Below are positions 48,301 through 55,875 of a stretch of 64,000 bases of DNA, one piece after another. The notes under the pieces were generated by a model, which saw only the letters and a list, made by a program, of their open reading frames with translations, was not told the origin of the DNA and made no database searches. Location: positions 62,001 through 126,000 of the forward strand of contig VGYB01000001.1 in the NCBI GenBank assembly GCA_016873115.1. Reading direction: 5' to 3'. A program made the position numbers and the translations under genes. How positions within the stretch are numbered: the stretch's first letter is position 1; every line of letters starts with the position of its first letter. This DNA is from Planctomycetota bacterium. GTDB lineage: Bacteria; Planctomycetota; Phycisphaerae; Phycisphaerales; SM1A02.

Positions 48301-48549
48301 CGTGACCTTCTCGACACCGTCCTCCTCACGCACGGCGTCCTCGACCTTGCGCGCGAGGCTCTCCTCGATCTCGGCCGGGCTTGCGCCTGCATACGAGAGC
48401 ACGACCTGCGCCGCGTCGGGATCGATCTCCGGGAAGAACTCCCGGCGCATCGTGAGCGCGCTCCAGACGCCACCGAGCACCAGGGCCCACATCACCAGCG
48501 TGACCGGCACGCGGTTGCGGATGCCGAAGCGGATCATTCCCTCGATCAC
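45325..48549 (-). CDS. RND-family efflux transporter permease (AcrB/MMPL-type)
   Basis: 1074 residues, with twelve membrane helices in the RND pattern and two large periplasmic loops. Recognisable segments are FGIRNRVPVTLVMWALVLGG at the first helix, LGMLEDDAVVFTESIDDM (a GxxxDxAVV-type charged helix), and in the second half LTFLSLIGIVALSGVVVNNA. It exports substrates by proton antiport together with the adaptor encoded just upstream. No outer-membrane factor gene is nearby. GTG start at 48549 overlaps the adaptor stop (GTGA); ATG 48537 is the alternative. The substrate cannot be inferred. Confidence 0.93.
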   Translation of the reverse strand: MIEGMIRFGIRNRVPVTLVMWALVLGGVWSALTMRREFFPEIDPDAAQVVLSYAGASPAEIEESLARKVEDAVREEDGVEKVTTNIVEGGGAVVIKFGDGIDIDEKLEDLRTRIDGLQDLPPEADRLKVIDWKPILPVVQVAVYGNVDPRSIKTALREVEDDLRGWRGMGRILVAGLRDDELRVDVRDEELVRHGIPITRVADSVGAWMREVPGGAVRSSDGEAAVRTRGIDERALAMEGIVLKALPDGTSVTLGDVATVVEGFADDIIGWRFQGEPGANLTILREVGQDAVRMAEFTRGYVAARSGQTMSASPLDRLLDSPRLQGWEAGLARGPMPDGVGIAKHNDLARLIEGRIDLVTENAWQGAVLVFLTLLLGVSVRSAFWVMNGMVVAIFGTILLMNLAGVTINMLTMFGLLIALGMLEDDAVVFTESIDDMARRGAEPERAAVEGTTRIFWPVFASILISIVAFVPLALVKGTIGDLLSDLPIVVAVALAVSLIETSWMLPSHMAHSIALLRQGHRIWLDSVTAPFDRWRDGRLWPFLERRYRHVATWAVDHRWMTISVAIAGFIVSVGVVLGGRVPFEFLPSDDTESFFVDFRLPLGSSIERTRTIATRIESAVQQQPEVRAAITLTGFTINYETGSANSINGNVGQVFVQLAPVEERERRSGEVADSIIAAVGAIPEIEDLRITQVTGGPAGADITYEFSSEDPSILAGAVDRMKLVMAGIDGIVSINDDDLSAAPEIQVELKPSAAALGFTPIDLAQQVRGAVYGLDAHVFTADREDVDVRVRLDASTRSTPTFTQDLWVVSPTGLPVPLAEVATVREGVGHAQIRRTNRLRTVTVTGDVREGVIPEQVVEALAPTLSAIVSDTPGLVVREGGRQKDLTDAFSTLPRAALTAFLLIYAILCWLFGSFVQPFAVMATIPFGVIGAVWGHAIMGYELTFLSLIGIVALSGVVVNNALVLVGFVNELRAKGMVLHDALIDAGTMRLRAILLTSITTVFGLAPLMLEQSFQARFLIPMAISLCFGLLSATMLTLLLLPAQLLVADSVGAWWRKVLARSGLSGEGASIPG

Positions 48550-49913
48550 GGCACTGTCCCGGGCGGGCCCTTGGGCTCGACCACGCTGGCCGCCGACTCG
48601 CCCGGTCGCAGCGGCTCGACGCGCGCACCAATTGCGATGCGGCGCGCGGCATCCAGCATCACGAGCGTGCCGTGCGGCAGCGGTTCCTCGAGCGCGAGCC
48701 ACTCGACATCATCGATCCCGGATGCAGGCTGCGAACGACGGATCGCATAGGCAATGCGTACGGGCCGCCATCGCACTCGACCATCCTCGACCAGCAGCAG
48801 GCGATCATTGCGCACGCTGCGACGCGGCACCACGGTGCGCGGTGTCGCATCCGGCGCGAGGACCGTGGCCTCGACGAACGAGCCCGGCACGAGCCCAGAA
48901 CCTCCCGGCAGCTCGGCCCAGGCCACGAGCGTGCGCGCCACCGGATCATCCTCCGGTGCGAGGCGCGTGAGCAATCCCTCGACGATGGTGCCGGAGGCGT
49001 CCATCATCTGGGCGCGCTGGCCGACAGCCAAGGCACCACGACTGGAGGCGGGCAGGGCGATCGGCACTTCCAGGCGGGACGGTTCGACGATGCGCGCAAC
49101 CATGCGACCCGGCGCAACAATCTCGCCGGGCTCGACCGGGAGCGACTGCAGGATGCCCGAGATGGGTGCCACGATCGTGGATCGCTCGACTGAAAGCCGC
49201 GCCCGCTCCGCTGCCTCGGACTGGGCCTCGCCCTGGGCCGTCAGGGACTCGCGTCGGGGAGCGACCATCTCCAGTGCTTCGCGCGCCATCGACAATCCAC
49301 GGTCGGCAGCGAGTACCGCCGACTTCGCCCGGTCGAGTTCACGCTGCAGCGCCACGCCATCGGCGAAGGCCGCTTCGACGCGCGCCACCTCCCCGCGCGC
49401 GAGCTTGAGCTCCTCGTCGGCCAGACGCAGCGAATCGGCGAGCGCGCGCTCCTCGATGTCGAGTCCCTGCGTCTGCGCACGCAGCGCCGCGAGCGACTGG
49501 AGTGCCGCCTGCAACTGCCGGCGGGCATCGTCGCCATCGAGTTCGACCAGGACGGCACCCTTCTCCACACGCATGCCTTCGCGGACTCCAGATCCGAGCG
49601 CCACGACCACGCCATCCACGCGGGCCGCAACATCGGCCGACTCGAGTGCGCGCACGGTGCCGAATCCACGGATCCCGCGCATCGTCGGCATCGGCGAGAC
49701 CTCCATGACCGCGATCGGTACGGGGCGCGTGTCGGGGGCCTTGCTCGCCGCAACCGGGCGCGTGCGCACCATCCACATCACGAGCACCATCGCACTCAGC
49801 ACGATGCCCAGGCTGAGGCATGCTCGGCGCACCAGATCCAGCCTCGATTGGCGGGGCGCGAACGGGGCATCGTGGTCGTGGTCGTCCATGGCGGAGAAGG
49901 GATCGTAGTCCAT
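48546..49913 (-). CDS. RND periplasmic adaptor (HlyD/membrane-fusion protein)
   Basis: 455 residues. An N-terminal cytoplasmic His/Asp-rich stretch (MDDHDHDAPF) precedes one membrane helix (~37-58). A split lipoyl-like half domain (VDGVVVALGSGVREGMRVEKG) and a long Ala/Glu/Arg coiled coil (~115-240) follow. The second half domain (STIVAPISGILQSLPVEPGE) and beta-barrel plus membrane-proximal domains come last. It links the RND pump to an outer-membrane channel. Start at ATG 49913 is weakly supported; 49889 is possible. Divergent from gatC, sharing a 57-base intergenic region. Confidence 0.9.
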   Translation of the reverse strand: MDYDPFSAMDDHDHDAPFAPRQSRLDLVRRACLSLGIVLSAMVLVMWMVRTRPVAASKAPDTRPVPIAVMEVSPMPTMRGIRGFGTVRALESADVAARVDGVVVALGSGVREGMRVEKGAVLVELDGDDARRQLQAALQSLAALRAQTQGLDIEERALADSLRLADEELKLARGEVARVEAAFADGVALQRELDRAKSAVLAADRGLSMAREALEMVAPRRESLTAQGEAQSEAAERARLSVERSTIVAPISGILQSLPVEPGEIVAPGRMVARIVEPSRLEVPIALPASSRGALAVGQRAQMMDASGTIVEGLLTRLAPEDDPVARTLVAWAELPGGSGLVPGSFVEATVLAPDATPRTVVPRRSVRNDRLLLVEDGRVRWRPVRIAYAIRRSQPASGIDDVEWLALEEPLPHGTLVMLDAARRIAIGARVEPLRPGESAASVVEPKGPPGTVP

Positions 49914-49954
49914 CCCACTTCGCTCGATGTGGTCATGCGGTTGCACGACGCCAC

Positions 49955-49960
49955 TAGACT
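49955..49960 (+). promoter_or_regulatory. -10-like TAGACT, 10 nt before gatC
   Basis: TAGACT with a 10-base gap to ATG 49971 and no ribosome-binding site. The hexamer matches the one at 31825-31830. Confidence 0.4.
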
Positions 49961-49970
49961 CCGCGCTCGC

Positions 49971-50285
49971 ATGGCTGAATCACCGGCTAGCCTGAGTTCC
50001 AAGGATGTGGCGCATGTGGCGCGCCTTGCGCGGCTTCACCTCGACGAGGCCACCGTCGAGTCGTATCGGACGCAGTTGGCCTCGGTGCTCTCGCACATCG
50101 CGCGGCTCGGCCAAGTGGAGACCGCCAGCGTGGAGCCGATGGCCCATCCGCTCGATGCGGTCAATCGACTCGACGATGATGAGCCCGGCGCGGTGCTCAC
50201 GGTCGACCAAGTGCTCATGAACGCACCAGCTCGCGAGGGTGACTTCATCGCCGTGCCCAAGGTGCTCGGAGGCGACAGCGCATGA
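49971..50285 (+). CDS. gatC: Aspartyl/glutamyl-tRNA amidotransferase subunit C
   Basis: 104 residues. Short helical GatC subunit that wraps GatA and GatB. It starts with a typical VAHVARLARLHLDE, followed by YRTQLASVLSHIARLGQVET and VEPMAHPLDAVN, and a C-terminal APAREGDFIAVPKVL. Start ATG 49971; the open frame to 49848 is antisense of the adaptor gene. The stop overlaps gatA (ATGA). Confidence 0.93.
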   Translation: MAESPASLSSKDVAHVARLARLHLDEATVESYRTQLASVLSHIARLGQVETASVEPMAHPLDAVNRLDDDEPGAVLTVDQVLMNAPAREGDFIAVPKVLGGDSA

Positions 50286-51724
50286 GCCGCCCTGACGCCA
50301 CCGCCGTCGCCTCAGCCATCCGCTCCGGTGCACTGCGTGCCGTCGATCATGCACGCGCCACGCTCGATGCGATCGATGCTGCGAACGCCGGACTCAACGC
50401 CTACCACGAGGTCTTCCATGAGGCCGCGCTCGAACGCGCCGCGGCGGTCGATGCGATGGTCGCTGCGGGCCACGACCCGGGCCCCTTGGCGGGGGTGTGC
50501 GTGGCGGTCAAGGACAACATCGCCACGACCCTCGGCCAGACCACATGCTCGAGCCGCATGCTCGAGGGCTACAGGTCACCCTTCGATGCAACGGTCGTCA
50601 CGCGACTCGTGGGTGCCGGTGCCGTGATCGTCGGCAAGACGAACATGGATGAGTTCGCGATGGGTTCGAGCAGCGAGACCTGCGCCTGGGGCGTGGTGCG
50701 CAATCCGCACGATCCCACACGCACCCCCGGTGGTTCGAGCGGTGGTTCGGCGGCCGCCATGGCCGCTGGGCTGTGTGACCTCTCGCTGGGCTCGGACACG
50801 GGCGGCAGCATCCGGCAGCCGGCGGCCTTCTGCGGCATCGTCGGTCTCAAGCCGACCTACGGCCGCATCAGCCGCTGGGGGCTCGTGGCCTTCGGCAGCA
50901 GCCTCGACCAGATCGGGCCGTTTGCGTCCACGGTGCGCGACGCGGCCCTGGCCTACGGCGTCATGGCCGGTGTCGATGCACACGACTCGACGAGCGCCGC
51001 CGTGACGGTCGATGACTGGCAGGCCACCCCACCCATTGATCCGAAGGCACTGCGCATTGGCGTGCCGTCGCAGTACCTGCGCAACAACGATCCGGCGGTC
51101 GCCGAAGCCCTTGATCGGGCACTCGCGCTGCTGCGCGCAGCCGGTGCCACGATCGTGGACATCGACCTGCCGATGACCGACCACGGCATCAGCACCTACT
51201 ACGTCATCGCTCCCGCCGAGGCGAGCAGCAACCTCGCACGCTTCGATGGCATCCGCTACGGACACCGTGCGGACCAGCGTGCCGGCGAGGGCCTCGAGGA
51301 GCTCTATGCGCGCAGCCGCAGCGAGGGCTTCGGTGCCGAGGTGCAGCGCCGCATCATGCTCGGCACCTATGTCCTCTCCAGCGGCTACTACGACGCCTAC
51401 TACGACCGGGCCCTGCGGATCCGCCGGCTCATCAAGCAGGAGTTCGACACGGCCTTCGGGCAGTGCGACATGATCCTCGGGCCCACGGCGCCCACCGCGG
51501 CGTTCGCGATCGGCGGCGTGACCGACCCACTCCAGATGTACATGAACGATGTGTACACCGTGAACACGAACATCGCGGGCATCGCCGGGATCAGCCTGCC
51601 CGGCGGGACCGACCGTACGAGCGGCCATGCGCTGCCGGTCGGGGTGCAGTTGCAGGCACCGGCGTTCGCCGAGAGCCGCCTGCTGCGCGTGAGCGAGTTG
51701 CTCGAGCGCCTGCTGTCGGCCTGA
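50282..51724 (+). CDS. gatA: Aspartyl/glutamyl-tRNA amidotransferase subunit A
   Basis: 480 residues. GatA is the glutaminase subunit of the amidase-signature family. The Ser-cisSer-Lys triad is present: K77 in VAVKDNIA, S152 in PGGSSGGSAAAMAAG and S176 in GSDTGGSIRQP. GLKPTYGRISRWGLVAFGSSL (in two pieces) follows. With GatB and GatC it converts mischarged Glu-tRNA(Gln) or Asp-tRNA(Asn). The last 134 bases of the gene overlap, tail to tail, the 3' end of mutY on the other strand. Confidence 0.96.
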   Translation: MSRPDATAVASAIRSGALRAVDHARATLDAIDAANAGLNAYHEVFHEAALERAAAVDAMVAAGHDPGPLAGVCVAVKDNIATTLGQTTCSSRMLEGYRSPFDATVVTRLVGAGAVIVGKTNMDEFAMGSSSETCAWGVVRNPHDPTRTPGGSSGGSAAAMAAGLCDLSLGSDTGGSIRQPAAFCGIVGLKPTYGRISRWGLVAFGSSLDQIGPFASTVRDAALAYGVMAGVDAHDSTSAAVTVDDWQATPPIDPKALRIGVPSQYLRNNDPAVAEALDRALALLRAAGATIVDIDLPMTDHGISTYYVIAPAEASSNLARFDGIRYGHRADQRAGEGLEELYARSRSEGFGAEVQRRIMLGTYVLSSGYYDAYYDRALRIRRLIKQEFDTAFGQCDMILGPTAPTAAFAIGGVTDPLQMYMNDVYTVNTNIAGIAGISLPGGTDRTSGHALPVGVQLQAPAFAESRLLRVSELLERLLSA

Positions 51725-52877
51725 CGGACGATGCCGTCTCGAGCACCCGTCGCATCGCGTTGGACATGGCGTGTTCACCGAGCGACTCGGGCAGAACGCG
51801 CTGCCAACCACGGGCCAATCGCCGCGGTGGCTCCGCCACCCACACCCTGAAGGCCACCCTGCGCGGCGATGTCACCACCGTGAACGCCCCCGCCTCGACG
51901 ATGCCGCGCACTCCCTGCCATGCTGTCTTGGGGTCGAACGCGCGTGGCGCCGCCGCCGAGGCATGCTCGATCGTCGGCGTTTGCCAGAGCCCAGCCCAGA
52001 GGCCTCGATTGCTGCGGCGGTCGAGGACGAGCCCACGCGCATCCTGCATGACCAGCGTCTCCCAATGCACGGTCGGGCGTGATGTCCTGGCAACCGCAGT
52101 GGGGATGCGATCGACCGTGGCATCACGATGGGCGATGCAGCGCGGGCGCCATGGGCACGCGCCGCAGCGCGGGGCCCTCGGGGTGCAGGTGAGCGCGCCG
52201 AGCTCCATGAGTCCCTCGTTCAGGGTCGCCGCCGACGATGCCCGCTCGACCAGGTCCTGCGCTGTCGACCAGAGCCACTCCTGCGTGGAGCGCGCGGCCG
52301 GGTCGAGGGCGCGACCATGCACCCGAAGCAGCACACGCGCCACATTGCCATCGACGATGGCCGCGCGCTCACCATGCACGATGCTGGCGACGGCCCCCGC
52401 GGTGTACCGGCCGACCCCCGGCAAGGTGGCCAGCTCGGCCGCGCGCTTGGGGACCTTCCCGCCGAACCGCGCCACGCAGGCCTTGGCTGCCTCATGCAAC
52501 CGCAGTGCGCGCCGGTAGTAGCCAAGCCCCTGCCACATCGAGAGCACCTCGCCCTCGGTCGCGGATGCCAGCGCCGACACGGTAGGCCAACGGTCGACGA
52601 ACGCCTCGAACCGCTCGACGACTCGGCTGACCTGCGTCTGCTGCAGCATGCACTCGCTGACGAGGGCGCGATAACCGCTCCGCTCGCACCGCCATGGGAG
52701 GTCTCGCGCATGCTCCACGAACCACCGTTCGATCGCAGCCGAGAGCCACTTTGCCGCGGGTGAACCTCGCGCCGACCCGGCCTTTGCGCTACCTTGGCGT
52801 TCCCCACGCCCGGCGTGACCACAATCGGTGCCGCTGCACCGCCCCGTGGCTCGCCCGCTGACTGAAGGAAGGTCCAT
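51591..52877 (-). CDS. mutY: A/G-specific adenine glycosylase MutY
   Basis: 428 residues. MutY removes A mispaired with 8-oxoguanine. Motifs are ECMLQQTQVSRVVERFE, the catalytic-site MWQGLGYYRRA, helix-hairpin-helix LPGVGRYTAGAVAS with Asp in AIVDGNVARVL, and the 4Fe-4S loop C-x6-C-x2-C-x5-C (CTPRAPRCGACPWRPRC). A NUDIX-like oxoG-recognition domain follows. The last ~45 residues are Arg/Ala-rich and lie opposite gatA. The only in-frame start I can find is ATG 52877, whose codon overlaps the divergent ATG at 52876. Residues 1-40 are low-complexity, so the true start is uncertain. Confidence 0.88.
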   Translation of the reverse strand: MDLPSVSGRATGRCSGTDCGHAGRGERQGSAKAGSARGSPAAKWLSAAIERWFVEHARDLPWRCERSGYRALVSECMLQQTQVSRVVERFEAFVDRWPTVSALASATEGEVLSMWQGLGYYRRALRLHEAAKACVARFGGKVPKRAAELATLPGVGRYTAGAVASIVHGERAAIVDGNVARVLLRVHGRALDPAARSTQEWLWSTAQDLVERASSAATLNEGLMELGALTCTPRAPRCGACPWRPRCIAHRDATVDRIPTAVARTSRPTVHWETLVMQDARGLVLDRRSNRGLWAGLWQTPTIEHASAAAPRAFDPKTAWQGVRGIVEAGAFTVVTSPRRVAFRVWVAEPPRRLARGWQRVLPESLGEHAMSNAMRRVLETASSVRPTAGARATRSRAAGGSRRTPVPATAPRPAAHGRSYGRSRRAG

Positions 52878-54009
52878 GTCACGCCTGTTCTACTCGCTCG
52901 AAGAGGCCGCCGCGAAGCTCAAGAAGTCGCCTGCCGAACTCCTCCAGATGGCCCAGGCGGGTCAGCTTCAGGAGTTCCGGGACAAGGACCAGATCAAGTT
53001 CAAGGCGGCGGATATCGACCAACTCGCACAGACCGACGATGACGGTCTCGATCTTGAACTTGGCGACCTCGGCGGCGGCAGCAGCGGCTTTGAGTTGCCG
53101 CTCAGTGGCAGCGATGCAGGCATTCCGGCGCTTGATGGCGCTGGGCTGGATCTTGATCTCGATCTGGGGGCCCCCTCCTCAGCACCGATGCGGACCCCAG
53201 CCCCTGCCGACGACGACCTGCTCGGTGGCCTGGGAGGTGCCGACAGTGGCGCTGGTGGCAGCGCACCCCCGCCGCCCGTGGACGGCGGCAATGAGGATCT
53301 TCTGGGTGGCCTGGGACTTGCCGACAGTGGCGCTGGTGGCAGCGCACCCCCGCCGCCCGTGGACGGCGGCAATGAGGATCTTCTGGGTGGCCTGGGACTT
53401 GCCGACAGTGGCCCCGCTCCTGCGCCAAGCATGGGACTTGCTGACAGCAACCCTGGTCGTGCGGCCAGCGGTGCGCGACCGAGTATCGGCCTGGCCGACA
53501 GCGGTGCGCCGACCAGTTCTGGCATTGCTCCCGACGGCGGCCTGAGCGACAGCGGCCTGAACCTCGAAACCGTCGGCTCGGGCAGCGGCTTGCTCGATAT
53601 GACGCGTGATGCCGCCGACGAGAGCTCAGCGGGCCTCCAGCTCTTCGAGGAAGTCTCGGCGGACGACTCCGCTCCCAACGCTGCGAGTGGCCTCTTCGCC
53701 GATGTCGGCGCGGGCGCCGAGGGCGAAGGCGAGACCCCTGCCGCGGCGATCGGCACCTTCGGCGTCGGTCAGGCCGTCGTACTGGAGGAAGTCAGCGGTG
53801 CGTGGAGTGGTGCAACGGTCGGTTTCATGCTTGGCGCGGCTGCATGCCTCGCCATCTGCCTCGTGATCGCGATCGACACCTCGCTCGGCGGCACGCCCAC
53901 ACTCACCGGCATGATCAAGGGCGACATGATGATCTGGGTCGGCGGTCTTGCCGGTGCAGTCGTCGTGTTCGGCGTTGCCGGCTTCTTCATCGGCAAGGCG
54001 ACCGAGTGA
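52876..54009 (+). CDS. HTH (MerR/excisionase-like) protein with repeat linker and C-terminal membrane helices
   Basis: 377 residues. GGAAGG precedes ATG 52876. Residues 1-55 are a winged-helix/excisionase-like fold (FYSLEEAAAKLKKSPAELLQ ... FRDKDQIKFKAADIDQL). About 240 residues of Asp/Gly/Ser/Pro-rich sequence follow, with repeated LADSG motifs. Two predicted membrane helices come last (~315-335, ~350-372, GGLAGAVVVFGVAGFFIG). DNA-binding ability is inferred; a membrane-tethered DNA- or protein-binding factor is possible. Two perfect 81-bp copies lie in the linker. Adjacent to psd with a seven-base gap, so probably one transcript. Confidence 0.85.
   Translation: MSRLFYSLEEAAAKLKKSPAELLQMAQAGQLQEFRDKDQIKFKAADIDQLAQTDDDGLDLELGDLGGGSSGFELPLSGSDAGIPALDGAGLDLDLDLGAPSSAPMRTPAPADDDLLGGLGGADSGAGGSAPPPPVDGGNEDLLGGLGLADSGAGGSAPPPPVDGGNEDLLGGLGLADSGPAPAPSMGLADSNPGRAASGARPSIGLADSGAPTSSGIAPDGGLSDSGLNLETVGSGSGLLDMTRDAADESSAGLQLFEEVSADDSAPNAASGLFADVGAGAEGEGETPAAAIGTFGVGQAVVLEEVSGAWSGATVGFMLGAAACLAICLVIAIDTSLGGTPTLTGMIKGDMMIWVGGLAGAVVVFGVAGFFIGKATE
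53241..53402 (+). repeat. 81-bp perfect tandem duplication in the HTH/membrane gene
   Basis: Two identical copies (53241-53321, 53322-53402) of an 81-bp unit coding for 27 residues (DSGAGGSAPPPPVDGG and so on), with the first bases of a third copy. Sequence identity implies recent duplication. Confidence 0.93.
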
Positions 54010-54016
54010 TCGATCG

Positions 54017-54688
54017 ATGCTGCTGAGCAGGTACGGCCTGCGGGAGTGGGGCATCGCCACGGCCATCGCGGCACTCCTGTGCATTGGTGTCTTCGTGTGG
54101 TCCTTGCCGACCGCGCTCTACGCGGTGATCGGGGTGCTCTGGCTTGGTGTGGTGGCCTTCTTCCGCGACCCGCTCGGTCGTCGTCCCGCCACCAGTGACC
54201 CCGCCGACATGGTGAGCCCTGCCGATGGCAAGGTCAGCGCCGTGTTCACCCTACCCTGGCACGATGCCATCAGCGGACCGGCCACGGTCGTGCGCATCTT
54301 CCTCAGCGTGCTCGATGTGCACATCAACCGTGCGCCCTGCGAGGGAGTCGTCGAGGCCATCGAGCATCGACCGGGCAAGTACCTCGATGCGCGTACCGAG
54401 GAGAGCGCGCGTGTGAACGAGAGCAACACGGTCCGTCTGCGCACGGGAAGCGGCGATCCGGTCGGGATCCGCCAGGTCTCGGGAGCGATCGCCCGCCACA
54501 TCGTGTGTGCCGTGGCAACCGGCGATCGGCTCGACCGTGCCCAGCGCTTCGGGCTGATCAAATTCGGCTCGACGACTGAGCTCATCCTGCCTCGGCCGGA
54601 AGCCGTGGAGGTCCGGGTGAAGGTCGGCGACCGTGTCACCGGGGGCGTGACCATCCTGGCCAGGCTCGAGCCGGACCACACGAACTGA
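54017..54688 (+). CDS. psd: Phosphatidylserine decarboxylase proenzyme (short form)
   Basis: 223 residues. The short membrane-associated class that makes phosphatidylethanolamine. Two N-terminal hydrophobic helices (GIATAIAALLCIGVFVWSL, LYAVIGVLWLGVVAFF) are followed by RDPLGR, SPADGKVSAVF, FLSVLDVHINRAPCEG and the self-cleavage site LIKFGSTTELILP. There the Ser would become the pyruvoyl group. Start chosen at ATG 54017 after the HTH gene stop. Confidence 0.93.
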   Translation: MLLSRYGLREWGIATAIAALLCIGVFVWSLPTALYAVIGVLWLGVVAFFRDPLGRRPATSDPADMVSPADGKVSAVFTLPWHDAISGPATVVRIFLSVLDVHINRAPCEGVVEAIEHRPGKYLDARTEESARVNESNTVRLRTGSGDPVGIRQVSGAIARHIVCAVATGDRLDRAQRFGLIKFGSTTELILPRPEAVEVRVKVGDRVTGGVTILARLEPDHTN

Positions 54689-54694
54689 GTGTGG

Positions 54695-55795
54695 TCACGC
54701 GGCCTTGCCGTGATCGTTCCCCTTCGGGCCATCCTTCGCGCGTGACTGGATCCGCTTGATCCGCGTCAGGCTGCTCGCCACGGACTCGCCGAGCGCATCG
54801 GCAAGTGGCGCAAGGTCGGGTGAGAACGGCCGATCGGCATCGCGGAAGAGCACGAGGACCGCCGGGCGCATCGCGCCTTCTCGGCAGGCCACGGTGCATA
54901 CGGCCCGCCCGGGGAGCAGCCCCTGGAACCGACGGAAGGTCTCGGGAGGTGGCGTCGTGCCATCGAAGATGAGCGGCGCACCGTGCATCGCGAGCGATGC
55001 GCACCAGTCATCCGCGATCGAATCGAGCATCCCGCAGACGGCCGAGCGCGACACATCATCCCGCAGGTAGCCGCAGAGGTCGTACTTGCCCTCGCCACGC
55101 TCGACGAACACGGCGCAGTTCGCAGCACCCAGTCGGAGCACGAAGGCCTGTGCGGCAAGCTTGAGCATGGCATCCACATCGCTCTCGAGCGTCAGGATCG
55201 CCCGCAGCTCCGCTGCCGCCGCAGCCAGCGCCACGCGCTCCTCAATGCGCTCCTGCGCCTGTGCCAGGTCGCTCACCACGCCACCGAGCTGGCGGTTCAG
55301 GGCCTCACGCTCTCGGCTGAGCCGGCGGCATGCAGACTCGAGCACGCCCAGGCGACGCTCGCGCAACCGGCGTGCGACGCCCTGCTCCAGTCCCAGGGCG
55401 ATGCGTGCACGGAACTCGGACTCGTGCTCCGCACCGCTGAGCACATCGACCACGCCCTCGCGCAGCGCGGCAAGCAGCAGGTCACGGTCGGCCGTGCGGG
55501 CGATGCACACGATGCCAACATGGGGTGCCAGGGCACGGATGGTGCGCAGGAGCCGAGCGCGTGCAGCACGAACGCCGTCCAGATCGATCACCACGAGATC
55601 GAATGGCCCCTCGCGCAGCAGTGTGAGCGCCTCGCGCACCGTAGCGGCGGACACGATGTGCGTCTTCCATCCCCCTGCCCCGCGTACGACCGGCGTCCAC
55701 GCATCCGCCCGCGAGCCGCACAGCACGATCCGCGCAGTGCCGAATCGCTTGATGGCATCGGTGGTGATGGACGCGGCGGGTTCGCGAGTGGCCAT
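54695..55795 (-). CDS. Receiver-like plus GAF domain protein
   Basis: 366 residues from ATG 55795 (GAGGA upstream). The first ~110 residues look like a degenerate response-regulator receiver (ARIVLCGSRADAW, FDLVVIDLDGVRAARARLL, VGIVCIARTADRDLLLAALR, with VIDLDG in the phospho-Asp position). A helical/coiled segment follows (~130-210, RRLSREREALNRQLGGVVSD). The C-terminal ~150 residues resemble a GAF domain (LAAQAFVLRLGAANCAVFVE ... GRAVCTVACREG ... LVLFRDADRPFSPDLAPLA). No kinase or output domain is attached, so it is a candidate signalling adaptor. Convergent with psd. Confidence 0.75.
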   Translation of the reverse strand: MATREPAASITTDAIKRFGTARIVLCGSRADAWTPVVRGAGGWKTHIVSAATVREALTLLREGPFDLVVIDLDGVRAARARLLRTIRALAPHVGIVCIARTADRDLLLAALREGVVDVLSGAEHESEFRARIALGLEQGVARRLRERRLGVLESACRRLSREREALNRQLGGVVSDLAQAQERIEERVALAAAAAELRAILTLESDVDAMLKLAAQAFVLRLGAANCAVFVERGEGKYDLCGYLRDDVSRSAVCGMLDSIADDWCASLAMHGAPLIFDGTTPPPETFRRFQGLLPGRAVCTVACREGAMRPAVLVLFRDADRPFSPDLAPLADALGESVASSLTRIKRIQSRAKDGPKGNDHGKAA

Positions 55796-55875
55796 GGCAA
55801 GTCCTCGGCGCATGCATCGTCCACCCCGAGGGACGGGTGAAGCGCAAACGAGGAAATGGCGCGAGACCGGCGCTG

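Noticed and set aside
46057-48750. 897-residue plus-strand frame opposite the RND pump
   Set aside because: Asp/Arg/His-rich shadow of the RND gene; no signal or domain.
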